Of a stretch of DNA of 33,268 bases, positions 22,384-30,592 are shown one piece after another. Within the stretch, counting starts at the first letter, position 1, and every line of letters begins with the position of its first letter. The notes under the pieces were generated by a model, which was given only the letters and a program-made list of their open reading frames with translations, did no database searches and was not told the origin of the DNA. The DNA is from Acidobacteriota bacterium. GTDB lineage: Bacteria; Acidobacteriota; Terriglobia; Acidiferrales; UBA7541. Made by a program: the position numbers and the translations under genes. The DNA is taken from positions 1 through 33,268 of the forward strand of contig JAFDVY010000031.1 in assembly GCA_018268785.1 (NCBI GenBank), in the 5' to 3' direction.

Positions 22384-22563
22384 CTAACTGCCAAGCTTCA
22401 AGGATTCCAGCCAGCGGATGGCATCACGCTGATTGGCAATAATCTGAGCCTGCCAGATGAGGCCAATGGACATAAGGCTCATGAGGAAGACACAGATGGC
22501 AAGAGCAAAGTTGGTGTGTGATTCGCGCGCCGGCAGACTAAGAGTGCGAATGAGCCAAGACAT
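22384..22563 (-). CDS. small single-pass membrane protein, unknown function
   Basis: A 59-residue protein with one clear hydrophobic helix (about residues 17-38, FALAICVFLMSLMSIGLIW) and a charged C terminus (QRDAIRWLESLKLGS). The ATG at 22563 has AGGAGA eight bases upstream on the minus strand, good evidence of translation. It lies 148 bases upstream of the His-rich gene on the same strand and downstream of the HAD-like gene. No function is recognised. Confidence 0.65.
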   Translation of the reverse strand: MSWLIRTLSLPARESHTNFALAICVFLMSLMSIGLIWQAQIIANQRDAIRWLESLKLGS

Positions 22564-22795
22564 GTACAGGTCTCCTAGTACTTCGGACACTCAACCACAA
22601 TTCACGAAATTTAGACGGATTAGAGAAGTGCAATCTGGTGGCCAAGAAAATTGGATCTTTCCGCCCGATGAAATCTGCAAAAAAACTGGGGAAAAATGAA
22701 AGTGCGGGGGAAATATCCTTCATTTGGAGGAAGGGGGATGTGTGCACGGATTTGGGTTTTAGAGAGACATTGTTTCCCGCGGAATTTTGCGGCGA

Positions 22796-23617
22796 TCAGG
22801 AACGGACGAGGAAGGAAATGACGCTCTCCCAAAGGTCAGGCCGAGTAATGGCAATTTCCGGAAATCGTGAAGAATTTTTGGCAGCATCAGATTCAGTTTT
22901 TGAGGATGGGGTGAGCTGAATCCCGCGATCGCACACGGAAAAAAGTGCGGAGAAATCAACTGGCCCAACGGCAAAGCGGATCGCATGTGTCCGGAAGGAA
23001 CGGTCATAGAGGTCGCCGATTTCGCGCACACAGCGCTTGATATCTGCACCTATTGCCAGCGACCAGAACACGCCTTGCTCGCGCAGCGTGTAATTTCTCT
23101 GCTGGGCCAGCGACGCAAAACGCTTGATGTCATCTTCCGTAGCCCCCGCAAAAAAGAAAAGTTCATCGAAATCGCGCTGGCGAGCCAGTTCGGCTTCCTG
23201 ATTTGGCAAGCCGATATTTTGCTTAAGCTCGCGCGGACTCAGGGAACGCAAGGGCACGACGGGAACGGCGGATTCTTCGGCTAGTGATTCGAGTGCTTCC
23301 TGCGCCCTTGGCTGCTGCTGTGCTATCGGGATACACGTAAAGCGCGCCAAGCGGACTGTCTTGCTGGCAGGTTTCAGATGGAAATAGTCTTCGGGAAGAT
23401 AAACGCCGCAACCGTCTTCCGCGAAGAAAGGTTCGGCGTGGCTCACGCGACGGCGAGGATCGTCAAGTTGAACGCGGGATTTATTGCTCACCCAAACGCA
23501 GGGGATCTCCAGTTCGTCGAGTTCTGCTTGAAAATTCTCGAATCCGTGAAGGAATTTGCCCCGCGAAGACAAAAACGGGTCCACCGCACAATAGACGACT
23601 GCTTTTGTCTTCAGCAA
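22796..23617 (-). CDS. HAD-superfamily protein related to mannosyl-3-phosphoglycerate phosphatase, catalytic residues lost
   Basis: A 273-residue protein with the outline of the MPGP/YedP branch of the HAD superfamily: AEDGCGVYLP after the first domain, the ELARQRDFDELF block, and a C-terminal HAD half. Motif I, normally DxD, reads C10-A11-V12-D13, so the nucleophile Asp is missing. Motif II Ser44 (WVSNKS) and the motif III Lys (about K194) can be aligned. Motif IV, normally GDxxND, reads GPVDF (218-222). It is therefore unlikely to be a standard phosphatase. The start is a TTG at 23617 with a strong GGAGG six bases upstream. A real gene by ribosome site, length and composition; function unknown, perhaps ligand binding. 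Confidence 0.75.
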   Translation of the reverse strand: MLKTKAVVYCAVDPFLSSRGKFLHGFENFQAELDELEIPCVWVSNKSRVQLDDPRRRVSHAEPFFAEDGCGVYLPEDYFHLKPASKTVRLARFTCIPIAQQQPRAQEALESLAEESAVPVVPLRSLSPRELKQNIGLPNQEAELARQRDFDELFFFAGATEDDIKRFASLAQQRNYTLREQGVFWSLAIGADIKRCVREIGDLYDRSFRTHAIRFAVGPVDFSALFSVCDRGIQLTPSSKTESDAAKNSSRFPEIAITRPDLWESVISFLVRS

Positions 23618-23902
23618 GTCTGGCCTCCAAAGGAAGAGTTAATTGTACGAGAAAATTGAACATGCTCTCAGCATCCAGTGGCACACTGCGCTTCCCTCAA
23701 CTTTTCTAACTTAGCGGAAACGACGCTGCAGGATAGCCGACAGAAAGAAAGGTATGCCAAAAGGCGCAATCCTAGAAACTAACTGCTCGAATGCCGTGCG
23801 GCCCTGAGTCATTTTTCCCTGCGTCCGCACAAACTCAATTGCCAACAGAACGATTGGATTAAACTATCCCGGTTCCTCTCCAAAGGATTAAGGAGCCTGC
23901 AC

Positions 23903-24874
23903 ATGAAAGTGGTCTTCCATAGCTCATTTCTCGGACTAGCGGCACTCGTACTCGTGGGGTGCGGGACGCCAGAGAAGTCGACAGACGCTAATACGAGCGC
24001 TGGGGTTATCAAGCGGGCTGACGCGGCCCCTACGCTGGACGCTTTGCTCGCACTCGAAAAGCAAGCCACTGCGGACTATCTGACGAGTGATTCGAAATCG
24101 ATCGAGGGAATGCTAAACGACAAATTCGGAATGCGCGAAGCTGGGCGTCAAATGGACAAGGCCGCGATTTTGAAATTGATTGCCGGCAACAAATGCATCG
24201 TCAAGACTTGGGCACTCGAAGATCCGCTGATGGCGAGGATCGATGCGGACGCCTACGTGCTGAGCTACCGCGGAACGTTTGATGGAAGTTGTACCGCTCC
24301 GAACGGCAAGCCGGAAATGATACCAAGCCCGATTCGCGGTGCGACTGTTTGGATTCGTGCTGGTGACAAGTGGCTAGCCGCGTTCCATGGACAAGATACG
24401 ATCCTCGATCCCAAGAATCCGCCTCCGCCCACAAAGGCCGCTGCCGCGCGGGAATCGAAGAAGGACCATGGATCTGAGGCAAACGCGAAGGCCGCGGCGG
24501 ACCGTGACACCGCGGCTATGATGGCAGTCGAAAAAACCGCTTGGGAAGCATGGATGGCAAAGGACGCCAGAAAACTCGATGAACTGACGACCGCGGACCT
24601 TTCTTTTCAGAACATATTTGGCGAGTATTTTGCCAACAAGGCCGACACCCTGAAAAACTGGACCTCGGCGTATTGCGATATCAAGAGCGTCGGTGTGACC
24701 GACGGTGTAGGTACATTGTTGTCGCCAACGATTGGCATTCTCAACCGTACAGGAACTGCCGAAGGAAGCTGCAACGGGCAGAAGCTCCCGATGGTCCCGA
24801 TCTATGGCACTTCGGTATTTGTGAAGGATGGAGACTCGTGGAAATTGGCGTTCAGTTTGAATCGCCTTGATTAG
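23903..24874 (+). CDS. lipoprotein with two SnoaL/DUF4440-like repeats
   Basis: A 323-residue lipoprotein: signal peptide with lipobox LVGC (Cys20), then two NTF2/SnoaL-like domains of about 120 residues (about 43-165 and 203-323) joined by an Ala/Lys-rich linker (170-202). The repeats are related. Each has an N-terminal helix (ALLALEKQATADYL; MMAVEKTAWEAWM), a W.RAGDKWLAAF / F.KDGDSWKLAF ending, and a Cys pair at identical spacing (C98-C130 and C258-C290, 32 apart), so a disulfide in each domain is plausible. AAGGAG lies seven bases before the ATG at 23903. A weak promoter (TTGCCA, then TAAACT) may lie near 23840-23865. The 285-base gap before it holds nothing else I can name. Enzymatic activity is unknown. 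Confidence 0.82.
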   Translation: MKVVFHSSFLGLAALVLVGCGTPEKSTDANTSAGVIKRADAAPTLDALLALEKQATADYLTSDSKSIEGMLNDKFGMREAGRQMDKAAILKLIAGNKCIVKTWALEDPLMARIDADAYVLSYRGTFDGSCTAPNGKPEMIPSPIRGATVWIRAGDKWLAAFHGQDTILDPKNPPPPTKAAAARESKKDHGSEANAKAAADRDTAAMMAVEKTAWEAWMAKDARKLDELTTADLSFQNIFGEYFANKADTLKNWTSAYCDIKSVGVTDGVGTLLSPTIGILNRTGTAEGSCNGQKLPMVPIYGTSVFVKDGDSWKLAFSLNRLD

Positions 24875-24918
24875 CTCTCTCCGCCGGGCGCCCATCAAGA
24901 ACGGGGGAAGAATGAGAA

Positions 24919-24995
24919 TGGCGCGCCCTGAGAGATTCGAACTCCCGACCTTCTGGTTCGTAGCCAGACGCTCTATCCAGCTGAGCTAAGGGCGC
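24919..24995 (-). tRNA. tRNA-Arg (anticodon ACG)
   Basis: Minus strand: acceptor arms GCGCCCT/AGGGCGC, D-arm AGCTCAGCTGGATAGAGC, anticodon loop CTACGAA on a TCTGG/CCAGA stem, T-loop GTTCGAATC, discriminator G and encoded CCA. The A34 of ACG is the site edited by TadA (18046-18495). Confidence 0.96.
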
Positions 24996-25062
24996 ACCGA
25001 GACTCTTAGTTTAGCATAACCGCTGCACTCGCCAAGCAGCGTCCCGGACCCGAGAAGACGGC

Positions 25063-26274
25063 TCATGTGTGAGTAAAATCCTTGCCGTGCTGCTCGGTGC
25101 CGCAGAGCAAAAGCACGGCCAGCGCCACAATCGTTACGATTTCAAATCCAGCCATGGCCCACTGATAGCCAACGTGATCGCGGAGAACGTACTGAATGGA
25201 ATTGGTGGGCGAGGCGATCAGGATTCCGAGTTGATACGCCAAGCCTGGCATGAGTCCTCGAGCGACATCCGCGGACATTTCATTGAGATGAACGGGAATC
25301 ACGCCCCACGCGCCCTGTACTCCCATTTGCATGACGAACGCGGCGCAAGCCAGAGCGTAGACTCCGTGACCGAAAGCCCAGAACGGAATAGTTACTAGGG
25401 AAAGAGCAAGCGCCGCCATCATTCCTTTGCGCCTTCCCAGAGCCTGTGAGGCAAAGCCGAAGATGATCGCTCCAACCACCGCGCCGACGTTATAGAAAAT
25501 AGCGACGTTGGCGACAACTTTCGGAGCGATTTTGTGAACCTCATGCAAGAAATCGGGAAACAGATCCTGCGTCCCATGAGACAAGAACATCATGAAAGTC
25601 ATCAAGATTACGAGATAGAGAAAGCGCTTCCATTGTCCAAGAACGGCGCGCAAAACCTGGCTAGTGCTTGCAGCCCGGTTTTGTTTCCATGCTTCAGATT
25701 CCGGAACCTTGGTACGGATGTAAAGCGCGAGAAGCGCGGGAACTGCGCCAAGCCAAAACATGGAACGCCATCCCCAGGCGGGAAGCACAAAACGATATGC
25801 CAAAGCGGCCAGGAGATAGCCGATTGAATAGCCGCTTTGCAGGATTCCGCTCAGGATGCCGCGCAGTTTTTTCGGGGCAGCTTCCATCGCAAGCGAAGCG
25901 CCGACGCCCCATTCGCCGCCCATGCCGATGCCAAAGAGTGCGCGCAGAATCAGGAAGACGGTGTAATTGGGAGCGAATCCGCAGAGCAGTTCGATCACGG
26001 AAAAATAGATGACGTTTGCCATCAGCGGAACGCGCCGGCCGTAACGGTCGGCGAGGATGCCGAACAACAATGCGCCAAGAGGGCGCATTGCCAAGGTGGC
26101 GGTGGTGGTTAAAACGATCTCCTTTTTTGTTACGCCAAACTGATGGGCGAGGGTATCGAAAAGAAAGATCACCACGAAAAAGTCAAACGCATCCAGAGTC
26201 CAGCCGAGAAATCCAGCCAGGACAGCGTGGTGATTTGTGTTGCCTGGAGATTTGTCCGCCAAAAAATTCGCCAT
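25063..26274 (-). CDS. MFS transporter, metabolite:H+ symporter type
   Basis: A 403-residue 12-helix major-facilitator protein. The first half has GWTLDAFDFFVVIF, ADRYGRRVPLM (MFS signature between helices 2 and 3) and RALFGIGMGGEWGVGASL; the second half has FGFASQALGRRKGMM. The GMGGEWG block and the aromatic/acidic first helix fit the metabolite:H+ symporter and sialate/carboxylate carriers (for example NanT- or Jen1-like). The substrate is not determinable. The ATG at 26274 is used; the terminator at 26310-26345 lies just upstream on the same strand and insulates it from the small-protein operon, so it probably has its own promoter in or near that region. Confidence 0.9.
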   Translation of the reverse strand: MANFLADKSPGNTNHHAVLAGFLGWTLDAFDFFVVIFLFDTLAHQFGVTKKEIVLTTTATLAMRPLGALLFGILADRYGRRVPLMANVIYFSVIELLCGFAPNYTVFLILRALFGIGMGGEWGVGASLAMEAAPKKLRGILSGILQSGYSIGYLLAALAYRFVLPAWGWRSMFWLGAVPALLALYIRTKVPESEAWKQNRAASTSQVLRAVLGQWKRFLYLVILMTFMMFLSHGTQDLFPDFLHEVHKIAPKVVANVAIFYNVGAVVGAIIFGFASQALGRRKGMMAALALSLVTIPFWAFGHGVYALACAAFVMQMGVQGAWGVIPVHLNEMSADVARGLMPGLAYQLGILIASPTNSIQYVLRDHVGYQWAMAGFEIVTIVALAVLLLCGTEQHGKDFTHT

Positions 26275-26309
26275 GAGGGATGCGCAGGATTATTGCATGA
26301 ATGTCCCGG

Positions 26310-26345
26310 AAAAAAAGCCCGGGCCGCTGGGGGTGGCGGCCCGGG
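26310..26345 (-). terminator. intrinsic terminator for the two-gene small-protein operon
   Basis: On the minus strand CCCGGGCCGC (26336-26345 side) pairs with GCGGCCCGGG (26318-26327 side) over an eight-base loop, followed by C and a run of seven T (26310-26316). Confidence 0.85.
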
Positions 26346-26393
26346 TGGGGGTACTGCCTGAGGGGGGCTAAGGGAAACTCATTTATTTCGAGA

Positions 26394-26591
26394 TCAATTC
26401 ACCGTTTGCGTCGTAATTTCCGTGAGCATCCGGAGTTCATCGATCGTAAAAAAATACTCCTCGTGTATTCCGACAACTTCTTTGTGGCCAAATCCTGCTT
26501 CCTTCGAGATTCGGCAGAGATCCTTTTCTGACATCTTCAAAAGGAGCGCCGCCGCAGCCTGGCCAACGTATCTTGGTTCTACGACGTTCAT
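26394..26591 (-). CDS. small unknown protein, second gene of two-gene operon
   Basis: A 65-residue protein (MNVVEPRYVGQAAAALLLKM...) with predicted helices, a basic/acidic middle (SEKDLCRISKEAGFGHKEVVG) and no membrane segment. It starts 10 bases after the stop of the gene at 26602-26808 and has GAGG in the usual ribosome-site position. A terminator follows. It shows no recognisable domain. Short spacing and a shared terminator make a joint function with its neighbour likely. Confidence 0.65.
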   Translation of the reverse strand: MNVVEPRYVGQAAAALLLKMSEKDLCRISKEAGFGHKEVVGIHEEYFFTIDELRMLTEITTQTVN

Positions 26592-26601
26592 GGCTTCCGC
26601 C

Positions 26602-26808
26602 TCACGCCGGAATCAATGCCATGGCATCTTCTTCCACGGCCAAAATCATCACCTTATAGATGTCTACGTCCCAGCCATCGCCGATGCGCATGCGCAGCGT
26701 TTCGCCGCCGTCTTTCAGAACCCGTCCGCGCAAGGGGACTTTGATATCACCCAAGGCCACCTGGAGCACAACGGCCTGGCCGATCCAAGGTTGGTATGCG
26801 GTGTCCAT
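26602..26808 (-). CDS. small unknown beta-rich protein, first gene of two-gene operon
   Basis: A 68-residue protein (MDTAYQPWIGQAVVLQVALG...) with alternating hydrophobic strands and a GDGWDVDIYKVMILAVEED ending, suggesting a small beta-barrel (SH3- or Sm-like) fold; this is inference from strand pattern only. GGGAGA lies upstream of the ATG at 26808. It lies divergent from the patatin-like gene, with an inverted repeat in the gap. Confidence 0.68.
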   Translation of the reverse strand: MDTAYQPWIGQAVVLQVALGDIKVPLRGRVLKDGGETLRMRIGDGWDVDIYKVMILAVEEDAMALIPA

Positions 26809-26904
26809 TTGCTCTCCCTCAGAGAAATACTGCCGCCCACGACCTGAGGATCGCGTGGAGCAGCGAAAACCAGCAATGGTACAGCGAGGGTAGGGGACTA
26901 GGAG

Positions 26905-26962
26905 AAAGGTACTGTTTAGCGTTTGAGCAGCGATTTCTGTCTGTTTCTGGCGCAGTACCTTT
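26905..26962. repeat. 10-bp inverted repeat in divergent intergenic region
   Basis: AAAGGTACTG (26905-26914) and CAGTACCTTT (26953-26962) are perfect inverse complements, 38 bases apart, in the gap between the small-protein operon (-) and the patatin-like gene (+). It could be a dimeric-regulator site; by chance alone such a pair is not very rare in 33 kb. Confidence 0.35.
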
Positions 26963-27025
26963 GTACCTCTATTTCAGGACGCCCCTCCCATAGGCCCGCG
27001 CAGCCTTCTGCGCGATTCTCTTCTC

Positions 27026-27916
27026 GTGCTTGAGGGAGCCCCAATCCGCAACGGTGTATCAGCACGTCCCGGCGCACCGCAGCCCGGCATTGGCCTGGCT
27101 CTTGGCGGCGGATTCGCCCGCGGGTTTGCGCATTTGGGCGTGCTGCAAGTCCTTGAACAGAACCACATTCCAATCACACATATTGCGGGCACCAGCGTGG
27201 GCAGTATTCTCGGCGCAGCCTATGCCAGCGGCGCTCCTTTAGCGAAAATTCTTGCCACGGTTCGCAACTTGAAATTTCGCGATATCGCGCGGTGGCGCGT
27301 TTCACGGCTGGGCTTGGCGAGCAACTATCGATTGTCCGATCTGATGGAACGGGTATTCGAGGCAAAACAATTTGAAGACTTGCACATTCCTATGGCCGTA
27401 GTGGCCACGGATTTGGCCACGTGTGATCCGGTCGTATTTACGCAAGGCCGCCTCGTCGATGCAATTCGTGCGAGCTGCGCATTCCCGGGCCTTTTCGAGC
27501 CGGTCGAAATCGGCACGCGTTGTCTTGCGGATGGCGGACTTGTTGCCCAAGTCCCCACGATCGCCGCTCGCCAGATTGGCGCACAACGCGTTCTTGCCGT
27601 TTCCGTGGGATTGCAAGACGGGCATCGCGGCGCACCAAAGAACATTTTCCAGGTGGTAGCGCGCTCAGTTGCCGCTGCGCAGAAGCATCAGATCGAATCG
27701 TGGGAACGCCAGGCAGACTTGGTTTTGCGGCCCGATGTGCAGCACCTTGCATGGGACGATTTCGAACGAGCAAGTGAATCCATCGACGCGGGCGTGACCG
27801 CCGCCACGCGTGCGCTTCCGCGAATCAAGAAATTACTTGAACCCTCCTCTCAACCGGAAGACCTCTTTGCTTCGGAAGCACATTCGCACCTCTGGCTTGC
27901 GGAGGTTCATCGGTGA
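27026..27916 (+). CDS. patatin-like phospholipase
   Basis: A 296-residue serine hydrolase of the patatin/RssA type. The oxyanion-hole block is GGGFARG (27-33), the nucleophile elbow is G55-T-S57-V-G59, and the catalytic Asp is D169 in a DGG motif, giving the Ser-Asp dyad. There is no signal peptide, so it should act in the cytoplasm on lipids or acyl esters. The only early in-frame start is the GTG at 27026, which lacks a clear ribosome site. Neighbours do not fix the substrate. Confidence 0.88.
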   Translation: MLEGAPIRNGVSARPGAPQPGIGLALGGGFARGFAHLGVLQVLEQNHIPITHIAGTSVGSILGAAYASGAPLAKILATVRNLKFRDIARWRVSRLGLASNYRLSDLMERVFEAKQFEDLHIPMAVVATDLATCDPVVFTQGRLVDAIRASCAFPGLFEPVEIGTRCLADGGLVAQVPTIAARQIGAQRVLAVSVGLQDGHRGAPKNIFQVVARSVAAAQKHQIESWERQADLVLRPDVQHLAWDDFERASESIDAGVTAATRALPRIKKLLEPSSQPEDLFASEAHSHLWLAEVHR

Positions 27917-28093
27917 TTCGTCGCGCATGGTGGCTGGCCCCAATCAACTCCCTGGTACTTCTCTGGCACGAATGCGGAGAGAATATCGCAATTTTTTGCT
28001 ACCGTATAACCAGGAGCGCGGCGCTGTGGGTTCGCTCCCGAGCGGAGAATATTGCCGCCTCGTTCTGAGCTAGCGACTGGCGGCTGACCTTCT

Positions 28094-28741
28094 TTGGATT
28101 CCATCCTTCACTTTCTCCGTTCTCTTTATACTTCGGAAGGCTTGAAACAGCTCATTCAATGGGTCGGACCACTTACTTTTTGCGGAATCGTTAGTGGCAT
28201 TCTTTTTGTTGAGACCGGACTATTTGTGGGTTTCTTTTTGCCGGGCGATTCACTTTTGGTTACAGCTGGAATCTTTGCCGGCCAGAATGTAGTGCCTGTT
28301 CGGTGGCTCCTGTTTCCCGGCATTCTGTGCGCAATCATCGGTGATCAACTCGGGTACTGGATTGGCCGCACCGCGGGCCCGGCGATCTATAAGAAAGAAG
28401 ACTCGTTTCTATTTCGCCGCAGCCACCTGCAGCGTGCGCACGAATTCTACGAAAAATATGGTGGAAGAGCCGTAATCCTCGCGCGCTTCGTTCCCATTGT
28501 TCGCACATTTTGCCCGCCCGTTGCAGGCGCTGCAGGGATGCCCTATTCGCGTTACCTGCTTTTTGATATTTTCGGAGGAATTTTCTGGGTCGGCAGCATG
28601 GTCTTGGGTGGCTACTTGCTTGGTTCGCGCGTGCCGAACATCGGAAAGTACCTCCACCTCGTTATCGGTGGAATCATTCTTCTCTCGATTTTGCCGCCGA
28701 TTATCGGTTTGCTTCGTTCACGCCAATCCGAGGGCCATTAG
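28094..28741 (+). CDS. DedA-family membrane protein
   Basis: A 215-residue polytopic protein of the DedA/SNARE-associated family, some members of which flip undecaprenyl phosphate or phospholipids. Marks include FVETGLFVGFFLPGDSLL, GDQLGYWIGR and the RFVPIVRTFCPPVAGAAGMP loop (the F/Y-x-R-F-x-P-x-x-R/T-x3-P-x-x-A-G pattern). The start is the TTG at 28094; no ATG or GTG lies near the conserved N terminus. The HAD gene starts three bases after its stop, so the two are co-transcribed. Confidence 0.9.
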   Translation: MDSILHFLRSLYTSEGLKQLIQWVGPLTFCGIVSGILFVETGLFVGFFLPGDSLLVTAGIFAGQNVVPVRWLLFPGILCAIIGDQLGYWIGRTAGPAIYKKEDSFLFRRSHLQRAHEFYEKYGGRAVILARFVPIVRTFCPPVAGAAGMPYSRYLLFDIFGGIFWVGSMVLGGYLLGSRVPNIGKYLHLVIGGIILLSILPPIIGLLRSRQSEGH

Positions 28742-28744
28742 CCG

Positions 28745-29374
28745 ATGGCCGCATCGCAAATCAAGACCATCATTTTTGACATCGGCCGAGTGTTAGTTCG
28801 CGTGGACGTTTCTCGCGCGATGCAGGGCCTTGCGCAAGGCATTTCACTTTCGCCGCAGGAACTTTGGACCGCCATTGAGAAAGATCCGCGCTGGCCGGAC
28901 TGGCAGGAAGGCCGCATCTCCGCCCGGGACTGGCATTTGCATCTCACAAAACGACTTGGCAGTTCACTCAGCTTCGATCAATTCGCGGAAGCTTGGAATC
29001 GCGCTCTCGATCCCCAACCGATTCAAGACAATGCGTTATTCGAATCTCTGCGCAAGAATTTTCGTCTTGGGCTTCTCTCCAACACGGATTCCATTCACGT
29101 AGCACATCTCGAAGCCACGTACGATTTCTTCCGTTTTTTCCCGAAGTCCGCCCGCACGTATTCCTGCTCCGTGGGCTCCAGCAAACCTTCTCCGCTGATC
29201 TTTCGCGATGCTTTGAAGGCCCTTCGTTCGAAAGCCGAGGAATCCGTCTTCATTGACGATATCCGAGACTACGTCGAGGCAGCACGAACCCTCGGCATGA
29301 AGGGCATCCACTACCAGGATCCGGTCCAACTTCGTCAAGAACTCAACGCCTTGGGCGCAAACCTGCCGGTCTAA
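28745..29374 (+). CDS. HAD-family phosphatase, YihX/HAD-IA type
   Basis: A 209-residue cytoplasmic haloacid-dehalogenase-family hydrolase. Motif I is FDIGRVLV (Asp12 nucleophile; the second Asp is Gly14, as in YihX-like members), motif II LLSNTD, motif III Lys in SSKPSP, motif IV FIDDIRDY. Likely a small-molecule phosphatase (sugar phosphate in relatives). The substrate is unknown. It follows DedA by three bases. Confidence 0.85.
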   Translation: MAASQIKTIIFDIGRVLVRVDVSRAMQGLAQGISLSPQELWTAIEKDPRWPDWQEGRISARDWHLHLTKRLGSSLSFDQFAEAWNRALDPQPIQDNALFESLRKNFRLGLLSNTDSIHVAHLEATYDFFRFFPKSARTYSCSVGSSKPSPLIFRDALKALRSKAEESVFIDDIRDYVEAARTLGMKGIHYQDPVQLRQELNALGANLPV

Positions 29375-29590
29375 CCGAACCCCAAAATTTCAGGGTAGCT
29401 TTAATCTCCGCGTAAAGATTGCAGGGACTAGTACTTGGCCATGTTTCGCCACTTTTCGTCGCACTTTCGCTTACCCCCTCATTTTCATCGTGTTACACCC
29501 AATCCGCAGCTGCCTGCCCGAAAGTACAGGTTTGGCTCTCCGCTTGCACTTTTCTGAGCACCGAACGGATTCCGCAGTAGGGACAGGCAG

Positions 29591-29619
29591 TGGGGTGAAA
29601 GCCGCAGAGCGGCTCCCCA
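29591..29619 (+). repeat. hairpin in 5' leader of the coiled-coil gene
   Basis: TGGGG-TGA-AAGCCGC-AGA-GCGGCT-CCCCA forms a two-part stem ending about 21 bases before the ATG at 29641, close to the ribosome site. The rest of the 266-base gap (29375-29590) shows no gene and no strong promoter. Confidence 0.45.
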
Positions 29620-29640
29620 GAAGAGGAGAAAGAGTTAGTC

Positions 29641-30498
29641 ATGGCCGACGAATACAACAATGTGGAAGTGAAGAGTGCGCCAGCGTGGCAGTTGCCCGCA
29701 ATCGTTATGCTGGGCTTGGTTGCCATCGGTGGCTTGGCATTTGGATGGAACGCAACGTCGAAACTGGACGCGACCAAGCAGGACGTCGCCGCTCAGTTGA
29801 AGACCACGCAGACCGCGATTGATCAGGATATGTCCTCGCTCAAGGATCGCTTGGCGCAAGCCGAAAAGACCAACACCGACTTTCAGGGCGACTTGAAGGT
29901 TGTGACCGGCAAGCTGAAGATCACTCAGGGCCAACTGAAGAAGGCTCGTGAAGAAGCAGCCAAGGCCAACGAAGACACCACAACCAAACTTACAGCTTTG
30001 GACACGTCGGTTCACACCGATCTCGCGACCAAGGCCAGCAATGACGATGTGAAGAACGTTGACACCAAAGTCGGCGGCGTTCGCACCGACCTCGACAGCA
30101 CCCGCGAAGACCTGAAAATGGCTCGCAGCGAAATGGGCACGCTCATCGCGCGCAACCATGATGAAATCGACGCACTCCGCCGCCTCGGCGAACGCGATTA
30201 CGTTGAGTTCACGATTGCCGGCAAGAACAAGCCGCAGAAGGTAGGCAATGTGACCGTCGAACTTAAGGGCGTGAACGAGAAGAAGGGGCAGTACAGCGTC
30301 AACCTGACTTCCGAAGACCGTTTGCTCCAGAAGAAGAACCGCGCCATGAACGAGCCGATCTTCTTCTACCTCCATGGCACGAAGATTCCTCAGGAACTCG
30401 TGATCAACAAGATTGGCAAAGACACCGTCAGCGGATACGTCAGCATTCCGAAGGCGAATGCGGCGCCCGCGGCAGCGGCTTCCACTTCAGGCAACTAA
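29641..30498 (+). CDS. membrane-anchored coiled-coil protein, unknown function
   Basis: A 285-residue protein: short cytoplasmic N terminus, one membrane helix (about 18-36, LPAIVMLGLVAIGGLAFGW), a long helical/coiled-coil stretch rich in Lys, Asp, Thr and Gln (about 40-185), then a compact beta-type domain (about 190-265, YVEFTIAGKNKPQKVGNVTVELKG... PIFFYLHGTKIPQELVINKIGKDTVSGY) and an Ala/Ser tail. Likely a periplasmic coiled coil carrying a C-terminal domain. I know no named family. It is monocistronic, ending at the terminator 30534-30565. The ribosome site is moderate and may be affected by the leader hairpin. Confidence 0.8.
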   Translation: MADEYNNVEVKSAPAWQLPAIVMLGLVAIGGLAFGWNATSKLDATKQDVAAQLKTTQTAIDQDMSSLKDRLAQAEKTNTDFQGDLKVVTGKLKITQGQLKKAREEAAKANEDTTTKLTALDTSVHTDLATKASNDDVKNVDTKVGGVRTDLDSTREDLKMARSEMGTLIARNHDEIDALRRLGERDYVEFTIAGKNKPQKVGNVTVELKGVNEKKGQYSVNLTSEDRLLQKKNRAMNEPIFFYLHGTKIPQELVINKIGKDTVSGYVSIPKANAAPAAAASTSGN

Positions 30499-30533
30499 GC
30501 AGATAATCCAACCGCCGGATTGTTCCGGTGACG

Positions 30534-30565
30534 AAAGAGGGCGGCCTGTGCCGCCCTCTTTTTTT
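30534..30565. terminator. bidirectional intrinsic terminator
   Basis: AAAGAGGGCGGC and GCCGCCCTCTTT pair over CTGT, with seven T on the plus side (30559-30565) and an A-run on the left. It lies between the convergent coiled-coil and PQQ-dehydrogenase genes. Confidence 0.9.
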
Positions 30566-30592
30566 GCTCAAGAGTTCTTGGAAAAGAGAAAA

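Noticed and set aside
22638..22919. 93-residue plus-strand reading frame
   Set aside because: It overlaps the HAD-like gene antisense, has no ribosome site, and its composition is that of a shadow frame.
26394..26808. Toxin-antitoxin system
   Set aside because: Two small adjacent genes fit in size, but neither shows a known toxin or antitoxin motif. Kept only as a neutral two-gene operon.
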